A stretch of 64,000 bases of DNA, from NCBI RefSeq assembly GCF_947259345.1, contig NZ_CAMYLS010000005.1, positions 230,597 to 294,596 on the forward strand, given 5' to 3'. Of this stretch, positions 45,619 to 54,907 are shown one piece after another. The notes under the pieces are model-generated. The model was not told where the DNA came from. It was given only the letters and a program-made list of their open reading frames with translations, and did not search any database. The translations under genes and the position numbers were made by a program. The DNA is from an uncultured Maricaulis sp. (lineage in GTDB: Bacteria; Pseudomonadota; Alphaproteobacteria; Caulobacterales; Maricaulaceae). Within the stretch, counting starts at the first letter, position 1; each line of letters begins with the position of its first letter.

Positions 45619-47478
45619 CTAGGCTGATAGCAGCGCCTTGAGCACGTCCGGCACGAAATTGGTTCGGCCATAGCGTGCAGCAAGTATTTTCAGCGCCGCC
45701 CTGCGCCGACGCAGCGCTTCAGTATCGGCTGCGATTGCCTCGAGGCGCGCTGGCAGTTCGCTGATGCTCTGACGATCTTCACCGCATTGGATCACCGCCT
45801 GTTCCCAGATTGATTGGGAGCCGGGAGCCTTGTAGGTGTCGGCGAGCACAACCGGGATGGCACCGCTACAAATGGTTTCCCAGAGACGGATCGAGTTCGG
45901 GCCGGTACCCGACGGGCAAAGGGCGAACTGCGTCTGAGCCATGACCTGTTTGAACTCTTCAGACGCGTTCGTATCAATCAGCCCCGCACTGCTCTGTGCG
46001 CGCGCCAGGACCTGATGGTCATAGACGACCTTGTTGTAATGCCAGGTCTCACGATCCCGAACGAGACCCCGCGGGTGTTCGGCCAGCTCCTCGATCAGGA
46101 AGGTCCGCGACTGGGTAAGATAGATCGGGGTCGCCTTGGCGCCGACGAAGGAGAACAGATAGGGCCGCTCCTCAATCGGTATCTCCGGGCCTTCCGGGAT
46201 CTGAACCGGATAGAGCGGGAATGGATGGATGGCCAAACCCCGGTCGTCACCGAACCGGATCCGGCCGTGGGTGGCATGTGACCAGAATACATCTGTCACA
46301 CCCGCCGCCTCGAATAATTCCGGGAAGTTCAGCATGTGGATATGCTGACATACCGTGATGACCTGCTTGTATCCCGAAACGGCCCGCGCGGCGCGCTCAA
46401 GACCGGATTGGAGGGCCGACAGACGATCGGTATCACCCTTGTTGTGATTACTGACATCGATCAGGGTTGCCCACGGGAACCCGAGGTAAGCGGCATTTCC
46501 GCCACGCATCGCCAGCAGCCTGACCTGGTTGAATGCGTGCTGTTCGGTGATGGCTGGATGCTGCCAGTGCGCATCATATGCGACAATATTCCGGTCGACA
46601 TACAGATCGCCGTCACGCGACGGCAAAGAGATTGGTGCTGTCTCGGCCCGTATAGCGGGCGGCGCCTTGGTGCGAAGCGGGTCATCGACCGCACCCGGTT
46701 CGATCGGCCGGACAGGGGGGAGCGAAGTGCCTCGCTCATTCGCCCAGCGTTCGAGAGACTTGTTGATCTTGGCTTCACGAAAATGAGTTGATCGTACGGG
46801 CCAGACGTCAATGTCCAACACAGCCGGGTCTGTCAGGCCCTCACTGGCATGCACCATGGCCGTGCCGCCGACAATGCGAAGATCCCCCTTCTTGTCGTAG
46901 GTCCTCAAGCCGGTTTCATGGACGTGAATGCTCCGGATCTCGCGGCAGGGATTGTAGATGGCGTGGCCATAGACGGCGAAGGTGTAAGCCACCTTGTTGT
47001 CGCACCGCGGTACGCCCAGCGGGAAGTTCAGGCACCGATCACGGTCCGGGTTGGACGCGTGCGCCGGCCAGTAGGCCCAGGTATCCTGCGACCAATGCGG
47101 ATTGGGGTGCAGGCTGGTTTCACTGCCCGACAATTCATGCCGGCTCAATGCGACAAACCCTGTCGGGTCGGCATCAAACACGCGCTCGAGAAGGCTCAGC
47201 GTTTCGTCAAAATAGATATCGGCATTGGCAAGCACCGATATATCCTGGGGACAATACGCCTCGGAGAGTCGCGTCCAATCCTCATAGGTCGGCCTGCGGT
47301 CCATCCGCAACACGGTGACCCGCCCATCTGACTGATCGACAGCGGCATCATCATCAATCATCAGATAAATATGAGAAATCAGGTCATTCGCCCGGTTCTT
47401 TTCCAGACAGAGGACCAGTTCCTTCTCGCGCGCCGGATCGGATGGCTTGAAATACGGCATGAACAAAGAAATCGGCAC
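45619..47478 (-). CDS. Two-domain glycosyltransferase: GT-A-like N-terminus plus exostosin-like C-terminus
   Basis: 619 residues. N-terminal part (about 1-230) resembles a nucleotide-diphospho-sugar transferase fold (ISLFMPYFKPSDPAREKELV, SVLANADIYFDETLSLLERV, and GFVALSRHE). The C-terminal part (about 285-619) is exostosin/GT47-like, with FALCPSGTGPNSIRLWETIC followed by SGAIPVVLADTYKAPG. A Pro-rich linker joins them. It may transfer two sugars, but no donor can be assigned. GTG start with an excellent AAGGGGGAA ribosome site. Followed by the FkbM gene and preceded by a sulfotransferase. Confidence 0.75.
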   Translation of the reverse strand: MPISLFMPYFKPSDPAREKELVLCLEKNRANDLISHIYLMIDDDAAVDQSDGRVTVLRMDRRPTYEDWTRLSEAYCPQDISVLANADIYFDETLSLLERVFDADPTGFVALSRHELSGSETSLHPNPHWSQDTWAYWPAHASNPDRDRCLNFPLGVPRCDNKVAYTFAVYGHAIYNPCREIRSIHVHETGLRTYDKKGDLRIVGGTAMVHASEGLTDPAVLDIDVWPVRSTHFREAKINKSLERWANERGTSLPPVRPIEPGAVDDPLRTKAPPAIRAETAPISLPSRDGDLYVDRNIVAYDAHWQHPAITEQHAFNQVRLLAMRGGNAAYLGFPWATLIDVSNHNKGDTDRLSALQSGLERAARAVSGYKQVITVCQHIHMLNFPELFEAAGVTDVFWSHATHGRIRFGDDRGLAIHPFPLYPVQIPEGPEIPIEERPYLFSFVGAKATPIYLTQSRTFLIEELAEHPRGLVRDRETWHYNKVVYDHQVLARAQSSAGLIDTNASEEFKQVMAQTQFALCPSGTGPNSIRLWETICSGAIPVVLADTYKAPGSQSIWEQAVIQCGEDRQSISELPARLEAIAADTEALRRRRAALKILAARYGRTNFVPDVLKALLSA

Positions 47479-47544
47479 TATTTCCCCCTTCGGGCATGTT
47501 TACTGGCCATCATCACCGCGACGAAAGCGAATCTGGCCGCGTCG

Positions 47545-48483
47545 TCAACAGGCATGTTCCGCCCTGTCCAGCTCAGCGTCATAGCCCAATTGCAGACAGA
47601 GATCCTGATACGCGCCGCTCGCCTCGGCTTCCACGACAAGCTCGTCGGAGTAATCCCGCCGCGAACGCGGTGCGATCTTGTCGCCGCGCCGGCCACTATC
47701 GCCGGACAGTCGCATAACCGAAATCAGCGCTTTCCAGTCCGGATTGTAGGCAAGTTCGAGATGCCGGCAGATCTCGCGCATCGTCTCATCCGGATCTGAC
47801 ACGAACCGCTCATAGCGGATGATTGCAACATTCTGATACGCGGAGAGAAATGCCAGGTAGCGGCGAGCGTATTCTTCGAGCGAAAACGGTGAGAAATGCC
47901 GCCAATCATTGCGATCCAGCGCAAGATAGGAATCAATGGGATGCCGAACGGTCACGATCGATCGCAGCGGAAACCAATCAGCCAGCATGGCCGCCAATGT
48001 CGGCCGCCTTTCCCAATCCGTGTCGGTACAGAATTGTGAATGGGCATGATCACGCAATATCAAGCGCCGCCCAATTCGATCCATCCGGGCGTGCAATGCC
48101 TTCATCGATGCACAAAACATCTCCACCGCCGTGTCCTCATCGATCGGGCTGAGCGCACCCCGCGCCAGCAAGATCGGGTCTGTCGGGGCAAATCGCGAGC
48201 GCTGCGTATTCAGTTGGATGGTGCTGAGCGGGTCAACTTCACTCAATAATAGGGCGTTTGGTTGCGATTGCAGCCCTCTGGCAATCAGTGTGCCGCCTGT
48301 ACAGGCAAAATGATGAACAGTCCGAATCGGCGTCAGATCACTTTTGGGACGCGTTTTCAGGAGTTCAGACAGGCTCCGAAGATCGGCCTGGCTCATTCGA
48401 TCAAACGCAGCCATTGGCGAGTGTGCAAGGTCGCCAAAATCCAAGGCAGACGAAGCGCCGGAATGAGGCAATAATGCACTCAT
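47545..48483 (-). CDS. Sulfotransferase family protein
   Basis: 312 residues. PAPS-binding pattern: a P-loop-like HHFACTGGTLIARGL (about residues 57-71) and TVRHPIDSYLALDRNDW for the 3'-phosphate site, then IRYERFVSDPDETMREICRHL. Likely moves a sulfo group to a glycan made by this locus. The PAPS makers cysD/cysNC lie 11 kb away. The ATG overlaps the stop of the upstream coiled-coil gene (ATGA). Confidence 0.78.
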   Translation of the reverse strand: MSALLPHSGASSALDFGDLAHSPMAAFDRMSQADLRSLSELLKTRPKSDLTPIRTVHHFACTGGTLIARGLQSQPNALLLSEVDPLSTIQLNTQRSRFAPTDPILLARGALSPIDEDTAVEMFCASMKALHARMDRIGRRLILRDHAHSQFCTDTDWERRPTLAAMLADWFPLRSIVTVRHPIDSYLALDRNDWRHFSPFSLEEYARRYLAFLSAYQNVAIIRYERFVSDPDETMREICRHLELAYNPDWKALISVMRLSGDSGRRGDKIAPRSRRDYSDELVVEAEASGAYQDLCLQLGYDAELDRAEHAC

Positions 48484-49937
48484 GAAGGCTTCGCCCGGTT
48501 TTTTGTTCCGGCACGCTTCGTCGTGGACTTCGAAGCGGCCCTGGTCCGGCCGGCTGTGCGCTTGGGCGCCGGCAGCGATTCTTTCTCCTCCGACTCGATT
48601 ACCTTCTGCGCCAGACCATCCAGGAATTGCTCCAACTGACGCTTCTCGTCAGCCAGCATCGCGTATCGGTCTTGCAGGTCAGCCAGATCGGCCTGAGCAA
48701 TCCGCTGAATCCGCAGTGACAGTCGGTTGTCGTCGCGTAGCGCATCGATTTCCGCACTCAACCGCTTTGTAGCCTGATCTTGATCATCATAGCGATGCCG
48801 AGCGGCTTCCAGCTCTGCCTTCAGCCGATCACGCTCGCTCCGCATGGTTTCAAACGCTGCGAGGTTCGCCTGGGCGTCTTTCGCGGTTTGGTCACGGGCA
48901 GCCTTCAACTCATTCACTTGCTGCTTCAGCGTCTCAAGGTCGTTTTTGGCCGACTCAGCAGCCTTGGAATTCGCCTCCTGCTGAGCCACCATTTCTTCCT
49001 TGAGCGCATCGCGCTCATGCGTCATCGATTCCAGCGACGACTGGGCTGCCTGCGTGGCCTCATCATGCTCCGTCCGCAGTCGATCCAATTCCTCATTCAG
49101 CGCATCGCGCTCATGCGTCATCGAATCCAGCGACGACTGGGCGGCTTGCGCCTCGGCACGTGCTTGATCCCGCGCCGCGGTCAGGGCGCCCGCTTCCTCA
49201 TTCAATTGGTCGAGACTGGCACGGTTTTCTTCGGACATCCGGGAATAGGAATGTCGCAATTCCGACACGATCGTTTCGAGCTCAAGCGCACGCTTTTCAT
49301 TCCGCAGGTTGCACGCTTTCCAGTCTTTCTCGACGAGCGCGAAACGAACATCCGGATCAGCGGGATCGGATTCCCACACAATTCGGCGCTGGCTCCCTGT
49401 GAGCCAGGCTTCAACCTGCTCCAGATCAGCGCCACCTTCGTGAAGCTGTACCTCGGCGACACGAATGACGACCGCATCAAAGTCATCAAGCAAGCCCGCC
49501 TCATCGAGGTCCGATAATACAAGCAGAACTTCTGACGGTGCATCCACGACCAGGGCTGATCGGCCGCTCGACACCCCCGCCCCGCGGGCTGCCAAAAGGT
49601 TTCTGGGTTGAATCAGCTTTACCGGCACGCTTTCGAGACTTCGGAGCCCCGGAAACAAAGTCATGGCCCCGGTCGGCACGCGCAGACTATTCAGATCGCC
49701 AAAGCTCGTTCGACGAAAGGAACCGTCGCCGTTTCGCTCCGCTACCGCTGCCTCGACAAGCTTGCCAGACCCGCCCCCATCGAGCCATTTCCGTACAGCA
49801 TTGGCGCGCTCCGGGTCAGGCTCCACCAGGACAAGGTCGTCAACACGACCCTGCCAGAAGCGGCCCGCATCATCGCCGCACCCAATATGAACGACCAGAC
49901 CGAAGTTTGCCGTTTCGACGCCGAACAATCCTTGCAT
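48480..49937 (-). CDS. Coiled-coil protein with methyltransferase-like N-terminus and basic tail
   Basis: 485 residues; function unknown. The first 200 residues look like a degenerate Rossmann methyltransferase (LVVHIGCGDDAGRFWQGRVD, then LVLVEPDPERANAVRKWL). Residues about 210-450 are a long coiled coil with a repeated unit (AQSSLDSMTHERDALNEE and AQSSLESMTHERDALKEE). The last 30 residues are Lys/Arg/Ala/Ser/Thr-rich (PKRTAGRTRAASKSTTKR), like a histone H1 tail. Tight overlaps with both neighbours place it in one transcript with the sulfotransferase and a second coiled-coil gene. Confidence 0.7.
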   Translation of the reverse strand: MQGLFGVETANFGLVVHIGCGDDAGRFWQGRVDDLVLVEPDPERANAVRKWLDGGGSGKLVEAAVAERNGDGSFRRTSFGDLNSLRVPTGAMTLFPGLRSLESVPVKLIQPRNLLAARGAGVSSGRSALVVDAPSEVLLVLSDLDEAGLLDDFDAVVIRVAEVQLHEGGADLEQVEAWLTGSQRRIVWESDPADPDVRFALVEKDWKACNLRNEKRALELETIVSELRHSYSRMSEENRASLDQLNEEAGALTAARDQARAEAQAAQSSLDSMTHERDALNEELDRLRTEHDEATQAAQSSLESMTHERDALKEEMVAQQEANSKAAESAKNDLETLKQQVNELKAARDQTAKDAQANLAAFETMRSERDRLKAELEAARHRYDDQDQATKRLSAEIDALRDDNRLSLRIQRIAQADLADLQDRYAMLADEKRQLEQFLDGLAQKVIESEEKESLPAPKRTAGRTRAASKSTTKRAGTKNRAKPS

Positions 49938-50983
49938 TACTCAACGACCTCGTCCGCCACGGAACCGCCGCGAAACATGCGCAAGGGCGCCGTTACCTTC
50001 CAGGAGGTCGAGTTTCGTGTCTGTTTCAACGCGTCGCGCAATTGTTCCGCGTCCCGTCTGGACCATTCCAGCGTGAAGGCCTGATCGGCGTTTTCCGCAC
50101 GCAGTCGGTCCCGCTCCTTGACGGCCGCATCGCGTTCCTGCTCGATCCGCCTCTGTTCAAGACCCCCACCCCGACGCGACGCCAACCGGTGATACCATTC
50201 GAGCTCGGACTGGCATTCGAGAAGCGCATTCTGTAGATCGGCGACCAGTGCTCGCTGGGCATCCAGTGCCGTCACGGGCCCTTCGCCAACACCCGCGGGC
50301 GTCTGGTTGGCGGAGGCGGCACGGTCGATCAGCTCGGTGAGGCCGCTCAATGAGATCGCAACCTCCTGCTCCAGCACTTCGGCGTCACGCTCGACGCATC
50401 CCATGCTTGCTCGCAATTCCTGGTCGAGACGGGTCAGAAGCGGGCTGGCCTCTACGGCCGCCTTGCCAACCAGTTGATGGAGAAGCGAAACCGGTAAAAG
50501 CTCGGGCATGTCGTCCAGGCGAACACGAAAAACGGGTTGCGCGCGTTCATCGAAATAGGCCTGGACAGCGCTCGATACGATGTCCCCGGACAGCCAGCTG
50601 ATCTCGCTGGGCAGGACGAGGACCTGTCGACGCGCGTGCCGGAACAGATCCAGTATTTCCTTCGCTCGGGTAGCAACCCACTCATGCGCCCCTTCGGCCT
50701 CCAAGCCGTCCGCCAGGCACGCTGCGTAAAGTCGAGCGGCCGGTGCGGCCAAAACAACGAAGCGCGAACCGGCATCCTCTCGAATGCACTTGTACAGCGC
50801 GTTGTGATCGAAGGTCACCGCTTCGCCGAGATGGGCAAGTTGCGCGCCATCCCCGTGAACAAGTTCCGAATGCGCGACCGAATAATACAAGTTGACGCCC
50901 TTTCTCAACGTGTTGAAACAATCCGATACTCCAATCGGATGCGGGCAACAAGGCCGCGCACCCCAGTCCTCCACCGCTCGCAT
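49937..50983 (-). CDS. Glycan-locus protein with C-terminal coiled coil and SWKxTAPLR end
   Basis: 348 residues from the ATG of [13 protein letters not shown]; no family recognised for the first 200 ([20 protein letters not shown], then [15 protein letters not shown]), which may be a sulfotransferase- or transferase-like fold without clear motifs. A coiled coil (about 260-325) ends in [13 protein letters not shown]. The element S-x-SW-[RK]-x-T-x-PLR is common at the ends of coiled-coil parts of glycosyltransferases, so a role in the same glycan pathway is likely. The stop overlaps the next start by 1 bp. Divergent from gmd. Confidence 0.62.
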   Translation of the reverse strand: MRAVEDWGARPCCPHPIGVSDCFNTLRKGVNLYYSVAHSELVHGDGAQLAHLGEAVTFDHNALYKCIREDAGSRFVVLAAPAARLYAACLADGLEAEGAHEWVATRAKEILDLFRHARRQVLVLPSEISWLSGDIVSSAVQAYFDERAQPVFRVRLDDMPELLPVSLLHQLVGKAAVEASPLLTRLDQELRASMGCVERDAEVLEQEVAISLSGLTELIDRAASANQTPAGVGEGPVTALDAQRALVADLQNALLECQSELEWYHRLASRRGGGLEQRRIEQERDAAVKERDRLRAENADQAFTLEWSRRDAEQLRDALKQTRNSTSWKVTAPLRMFRGGSVADEVVE

Positions 50984-51090
50984 GTGTGCCAAACGCCTGT
51001 ACTGGAAGGCGCGGCGCTTGTTTTCAGATGGGTGACAGTTTAACAGGGGTGGCCACGATCCAACCACCTTGTACAAGTTCCGGGAATCTC

Positions 51091-52164
51091 ATGACAAAGC
51101 GTGCACTTATTACCGGCGTGACTGGGCAGGACGGCGCCTATCTGGCCGAGCTCCTGCTCAGCAAAGGCTATGAAGTTCACGGACTGAAGCGCAGGGCCTC
51201 CTCATTCAACTCCCAGCGCGTCGATCACCTCTATGTTGATCCGCATGAGGCTGAGACTCGTTTCTTCATGCACTACGGTGACATGACCGACTCGACCAAC
51301 CTGATCCGCTTGGTGCAGCAGATTCAGCCGGACGAAATCTACAATCTGGCGGCGCAGAGCCACGTGAAGGTGAGCTTCGAAGCGCCTGAGTATACAGCCA
51401 ACGCCGATGCCATCGGCGCGCTGCGCCTTCTGGAAGCGATCCGCATCCTCGATCTGCAGGACAAGACACGCTTCTATCAGGCCTCAACCTCAGAGCTGTA
51501 CGGGCTGGTGCAAGAGGTTCCGCAATCCGAAACCACCCCCTTCTATCCCCGCAGCCCCTATGCCGCGGCGAAGCTCTATGCCTATTGGATCGCAGTGAAT
51601 TATCGCGAGGCCTATGGCATGCACGCGTCAAACGGCATTCTCTTCAACCATGAAGGCCCGACCCGCGGTGAAACCTTCGTGACGCGCAAGATCACGCGTG
51701 CGGTTGCAGCCATGCATCAGAACCGCCAGAGCAAGCTTTATCTCGGTAATCTTGATGCCCAACGTGATTGGGGACATGCAAGAGACTATGTCGAGGGAAT
51801 GTGGCGGATCGTGCAGCACGCCACAGCCGACGATTTTGTGCTGGCAACCGGAGAGACGCACACGGTTCGCGAGTTTGTGGAGCTGGCATTCAAGGAGATC
51901 GATATCACCTTGGAATGGGTGGGGTCCGGCGAGTCCGAAACCGGTCGCTGCGCAGCGACCGGTCGTGAGCTGGTAGCCGTCGATCCGCGGTACTACCGTC
52001 CGACCGAAGTTGATCTCTTGATCGGTGACCCGACCAAAGCGAAAGAAAAACTGGGCTGGCAGCATACAACCCCCTTCCCCGAGCTGGTCAGCGAAATGGT
52101 CCGGAGCGATCTGAAGGTGATCGCCACTGAGGCAGCCTACCGCTCCAATCACGGCGATGTCTGA
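51091..52164 (+). CDS. gmd: GDP-mannose 4,6-dehydratase
   Basis: 357 residues, extended [23 protein letters not shown] (NADP-binding), [23 protein letters not shown] and [10 protein letters not shown] (catalytic Thr/Ser, Glu, Tyr, Lys), and later [14 protein letters not shown]. Converts GDP-mannose to GDP-4-keto-6-deoxymannose. The usual [15 protein letters not shown] stretch reads [15 protein letters not shown], a small deviation. Overlaps fcl by 8 bp. Confidence 0.96.
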   Translation: MTKRALITGVTGQDGAYLAELLLSKGYEVHGLKRRASSFNSQRVDHLYVDPHEAETRFFMHYGDMTDSTNLIRLVQQIQPDEIYNLAAQSHVKVSFEAPEYTANADAIGALRLLEAIRILDLQDKTRFYQASTSELYGLVQEVPQSETTPFYPRSPYAAAKLYAYWIAVNYREAYGMHASNGILFNHEGPTRGETFVTRKITRAVAAMHQNRQSKLYLGNLDAQRDWGHARDYVEGMWRIVQHATADDFVLATGETHTVREFVELAFKEIDITLEWVGSGESETGRCAATGRELVAVDPRYYRPTEVDLLIGDPTKAKEKLGWQHTTPFPELVSEMVRSDLKVIATEAAYRSNHGDV

Positions 52165-53119
52165 TCCGATGTATTCGCTCGCAGGCAAACGCGTTTGGGT
52201 TGCTGGCCATCGCGGCATGGTGGGGGCCGCGCTTGTCAGACGCCTGAAACAGGAGGAGCCGGCTGAAATCCTGACGGCGACTCGCTCCCAGCTCGATCTC
52301 ACCGATCAGGCGACGACCGCAGCCTGGGTCAAGAACACACGCCCGGACGCGGTCTTCATTCCCGCAGCCAAAGTGGGCGGGATTTATGCGAATGACAGCT
52401 ATCCGGCAGAGTTTCTCTATCAGAATTTGATGATCGCTTCGAACATCATCCACGCCTGTTACCAGGCGGGTACTGAGAAGCTGCTTTTCCTGGGATCATC
52501 TTGCATCTACCCGAAATTCGCTGAGCAACCGATACAGGAAGAGGCCCTGCTCACCGGCGCGCTTGAGCCCACCAATGAGTGGTATGCAATCGCCAAGATC
52601 GCCGGCATCAAGCTCTGCCAGTCCTATCGCAAGCAGTACGGCGTGGATTTCATCTCCGCCATGCCCACCAATCTCTACGGCCCGGGCGACAACTACCACC
52701 CGATGAACTCCCACGTCATCCCGGCGCTTATTCGCAAGGCCCATGAAGCGAAGGTCGACAAGGCGGAATCGATGGAAATCTGGGGCAGCGGGACGCCGCG
52801 TCGGGAATTTCTTCATGTCGATGATTGCGCGGATGCGCTTGTGCACCTGATGAAGGTCTACTCGGACGCTGGACATATCAATGTCGGTTCGGGTGAAGAC
52901 CTTCCGATCGGGGAATTGGCATACCTCGTCATGGATGTTGTCGGCTTCAAGGGCGAGCTGACGAAGGATACAAGCAAGCCTGACGGTACGCCGCGCAAGC
53001 TGATGAGCGCCGACAAGATTCGGGGCCTCGGCTGGCAACCCTCGATCAGCCTGCGTGATGGCCTGGCTGACGCTTATGACTGGTTCCTTGCCAACGAAGA
53101 GAACATTCCCTCACGCTGA
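52157..53119 (+). CDS. fcl: GDP-L-fucose synthase
   Basis: 320 residues, SDR epimerase/reductase: [36 protein letters not shown], and [20 protein letters not shown] (catalytic Tyr and Lys), [13 protein letters not shown]. Makes GDP-L-fucose from the Gmd product. The gmd-fcl pair plus manC at 17 kb completes GDP-mannose to GDP-L-fucose. ATG at 52157; a second ATG four codons later is possible. Confidence 0.96.
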   Translation: MSDPMYSLAGKRVWVAGHRGMVGAALVRRLKQEEPAEILTATRSQLDLTDQATTAAWVKNTRPDAVFIPAAKVGGIYANDSYPAEFLYQNLMIASNIIHACYQAGTEKLLFLGSSCIYPKFAEQPIQEEALLTGALEPTNEWYAIAKIAGIKLCQSYRKQYGVDFISAMPTNLYGPGDNYHPMNSHVIPALIRKAHEAKVDKAESMEIWGSGTPRREFLHVDDCADALVHLMKVYSDAGHINVGSGEDLPIGELAYLVMDVVGFKGELTKDTSKPDGTPRKLMSADKIRGLGWQPSISLRDGLADAYDWFLANEENIPSR

Positions 53120-53134
53120 GTACCGGGCCGGTGT

Positions 53135-54115
53135 TTATTGATCGGTATCCGGCAAGCCGGCCTCGATCTGTGCCCACCAGTAATCAAGTCCGAGCCGGTT
53201 GATGATCTCCTGACGTCGCGCATTGACGCGGCCGCTTCGGAAATGGACTTCGAACCATTCATCGAGCTTTCCGGCGCTGAGCGCATCCGCTTGCCAGGCG
53301 TCGACCTGAACTAGCGGAAAGTCAGCATATGCGGCGGCGAGCGGTGTCTTTCGTATGATCGGAACAGCGCCATTCAGCAATGTCTGCCAGGCCTTGGGCG
53401 ACGGATCGAGGCCACCCCCTTCCACACAGAGAACAAAGGCGTGGGCCCGGATCAGCGCCTCGAACTCGTCTTCACCGACCGGGTCCTCGAGGACCGTCAC
53501 AAAGCTGCGCCAGTGGGTCTTCGCCAGCGCGGTCACCTGTTTGCGGATGTCCCACTGGGCACCATCCCGGACGCGATGAGCACACAGGATGCGACGATGA
53601 CGTTGGCCCGCACCACCCCACTCCGGCACGGTGAGGACCGGATCGGCCATAGCCTCGGGAAAGACCATGCCGAGCGGCAAGGGGCGGAGTTTCGGATGGG
53701 CCGCTTCATCGAGGTTTTCACAGAACCACTGAAGCAGAAGCGGATGATCGAGCGCCTCCAACATGCGGTCGCGCAGGGCCTCGGGCATCGCCGGCCAGCG
53801 CTTGTCAGTTTGGTTCGGCAGGGTCACATCCTCCGACCCGCTCACCAGCACGAAGGGGGCTGTCAGCCTTGGCAGAACATGGTCGAGAAAATGCTCGAGC
53901 GCGACCTCATGTGACCGGAGCGAGACGAATACCGTTCGGACGTTGGCGATATCGGTGCGGAGTCGGTCCGCGACCCGGGGTTCGTCCCGATCACTCAGAA
54001 CAACCCAGTCGCAACGCGCGGCAATCCCGGTCAGCGCATAGGCCTCAGCGCCCTTGAATTTGGGGAAAAGCCGGGTGGATAGCGGGCAGAACCGGGTTTC
54101 AGAGCGCGCGATCAA
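53135..54115 (-). CDS. Exostosin-like (GT47-type) protein
   Basis: About 326 residues. The C-terminal half has the exostosin-like stretch HAFVLCVEGGGLDPSPKAWQ followed by TLLNGAVPIIRKTPL, as in the end of the two-domain protein at 45.6-47.5 kb. Earlier: DWVVLSDRDEPRVADRLRTD. The proposed start is TTG at 54115, right after a strong GGAGAGG ribosome site and overlapping the upstream sulfotransferase end by 17 bp. The longer frame upstream is inside that gene and is rejected. Donor and acceptor unknown. Confidence 0.68.
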   Translation of the reverse strand: MIARSETRFCPLSTRLFPKFKGAEAYALTGIAARCDWVVLSDRDEPRVADRLRTDIANVRTVFVSLRSHEVALEHFLDHVLPRLTAPFVLVSGSEDVTLPNQTDKRWPAMPEALRDRMLEALDHPLLLQWFCENLDEAAHPKLRPLPLGMVFPEAMADPVLTVPEWGGAGQRHRRILCAHRVRDGAQWDIRKQVTALAKTHWRSFVTVLEDPVGEDEFEALIRAHAFVLCVEGGGLDPSPKAWQTLLNGAVPIIRKTPLAAAYADFPLVQVDAWQADALSAGKLDEWFEVHFRSGRVNARRQEIINRLGLDYWWAQIEAGLPDTDQ

Positions 54116-54791
54116 GCAAGCCTCTCCAAACGCTCTGGACCGGGTCGGGCAGGCTGTCATCTTCGGTTTCACGGACGGTTTGCAGGGAGGCGTCGAAGAA
54201 TTCCAGCGGTTGCTCCGTGGCCAGTCCCAGTGCCTGAAGCAGGCTTTGCAGCTTGGCTTGCATGGCGACCGTCTCCGGCAGGCACTGGACAATCGGGAAA
54301 TCCAGCCGCGTCTGCCAGTCCAGCAAGCGTGAATTATACGCATGCCAGATCGCCAACCCCTTCTCGATCGGAAATCCGTTGCGGCTTTCCAGCGAGCGAG
54401 CGACCGCCATGGGGTGGCGGAATATCCCGAGCGGCCGGGCGTTGGGGAGGACTTTGAGCCACCCCTCGAGTGTCAAGAGGGTGCGCGGGTCCTTGAAGCC
54501 CCAGCAGGCCTCACCCTCACGTGACTCGATGAACAGATCCCGTACCGCCGCATGCATCGGAAACCACTCCACCTGCTCCGGCGGCTCGTTCCAGCTCCCG
54601 CCATTGGCCTTGAGCAGGTCCTCTTGCATGTAAAGCACGGCGGGGGGTTCCTGCAGGCCTTTCGGATTGCGGGTGATACTCTTGTCCAGAACGCGACCCA
54701 GATACACACCGGCTTCCATCAGCGTTCCGGCAAGCGCGCTGGTGCCACTTCGGTGCATGCCCAAAACGATATAGCAGGTGTTGTCACTCAT
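54099..54791 (-). CDS. Sulfotransferase family protein
   Basis: 230 residues. Clear 5'-phosphosulfate loop VLGMHRSGTSALAGTLMEAG (residues about 10-29) and 3'-phosphate site FRHPMAVARSLESRNG. Other: CWGFKDPRTLLTLEGW. This group sulfates glycans or proteins with PAPS. GGGGAGA ribosome site. Followed by the exostosin-like gene with overlap and divergent from a third sulfotransferase gene. Confidence 0.85.
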   Translation of the reverse strand: MSDNTCYIVLGMHRSGTSALAGTLMEAGVYLGRVLDKSITRNPKGLQEPPAVLYMQEDLLKANGGSWNEPPEQVEWFPMHAAVRDLFIESREGEACWGFKDPRTLLTLEGWLKVLPNARPLGIFRHPMAVARSLESRNGFPIEKGLAIWHAYNSRLLDWQTRLDFPIVQCLPETVAMQAKLQSLLQALGLATEQPLEFFDASLQTVRETEDDSLPDPVQSVWRGLLDRAL

Positions 54792-54907
54792 TGCCGTCTC
54801 CCCCCGGACTTTGCACCCTGTCAGTCTCGGCGCAGGTTAGCGGATGAGGCAAGCGAGGACGAGGCGTCGCAGCAGGAATCCGGTGCGGTTGAAGGAAGAC
54901 GGAGTCG

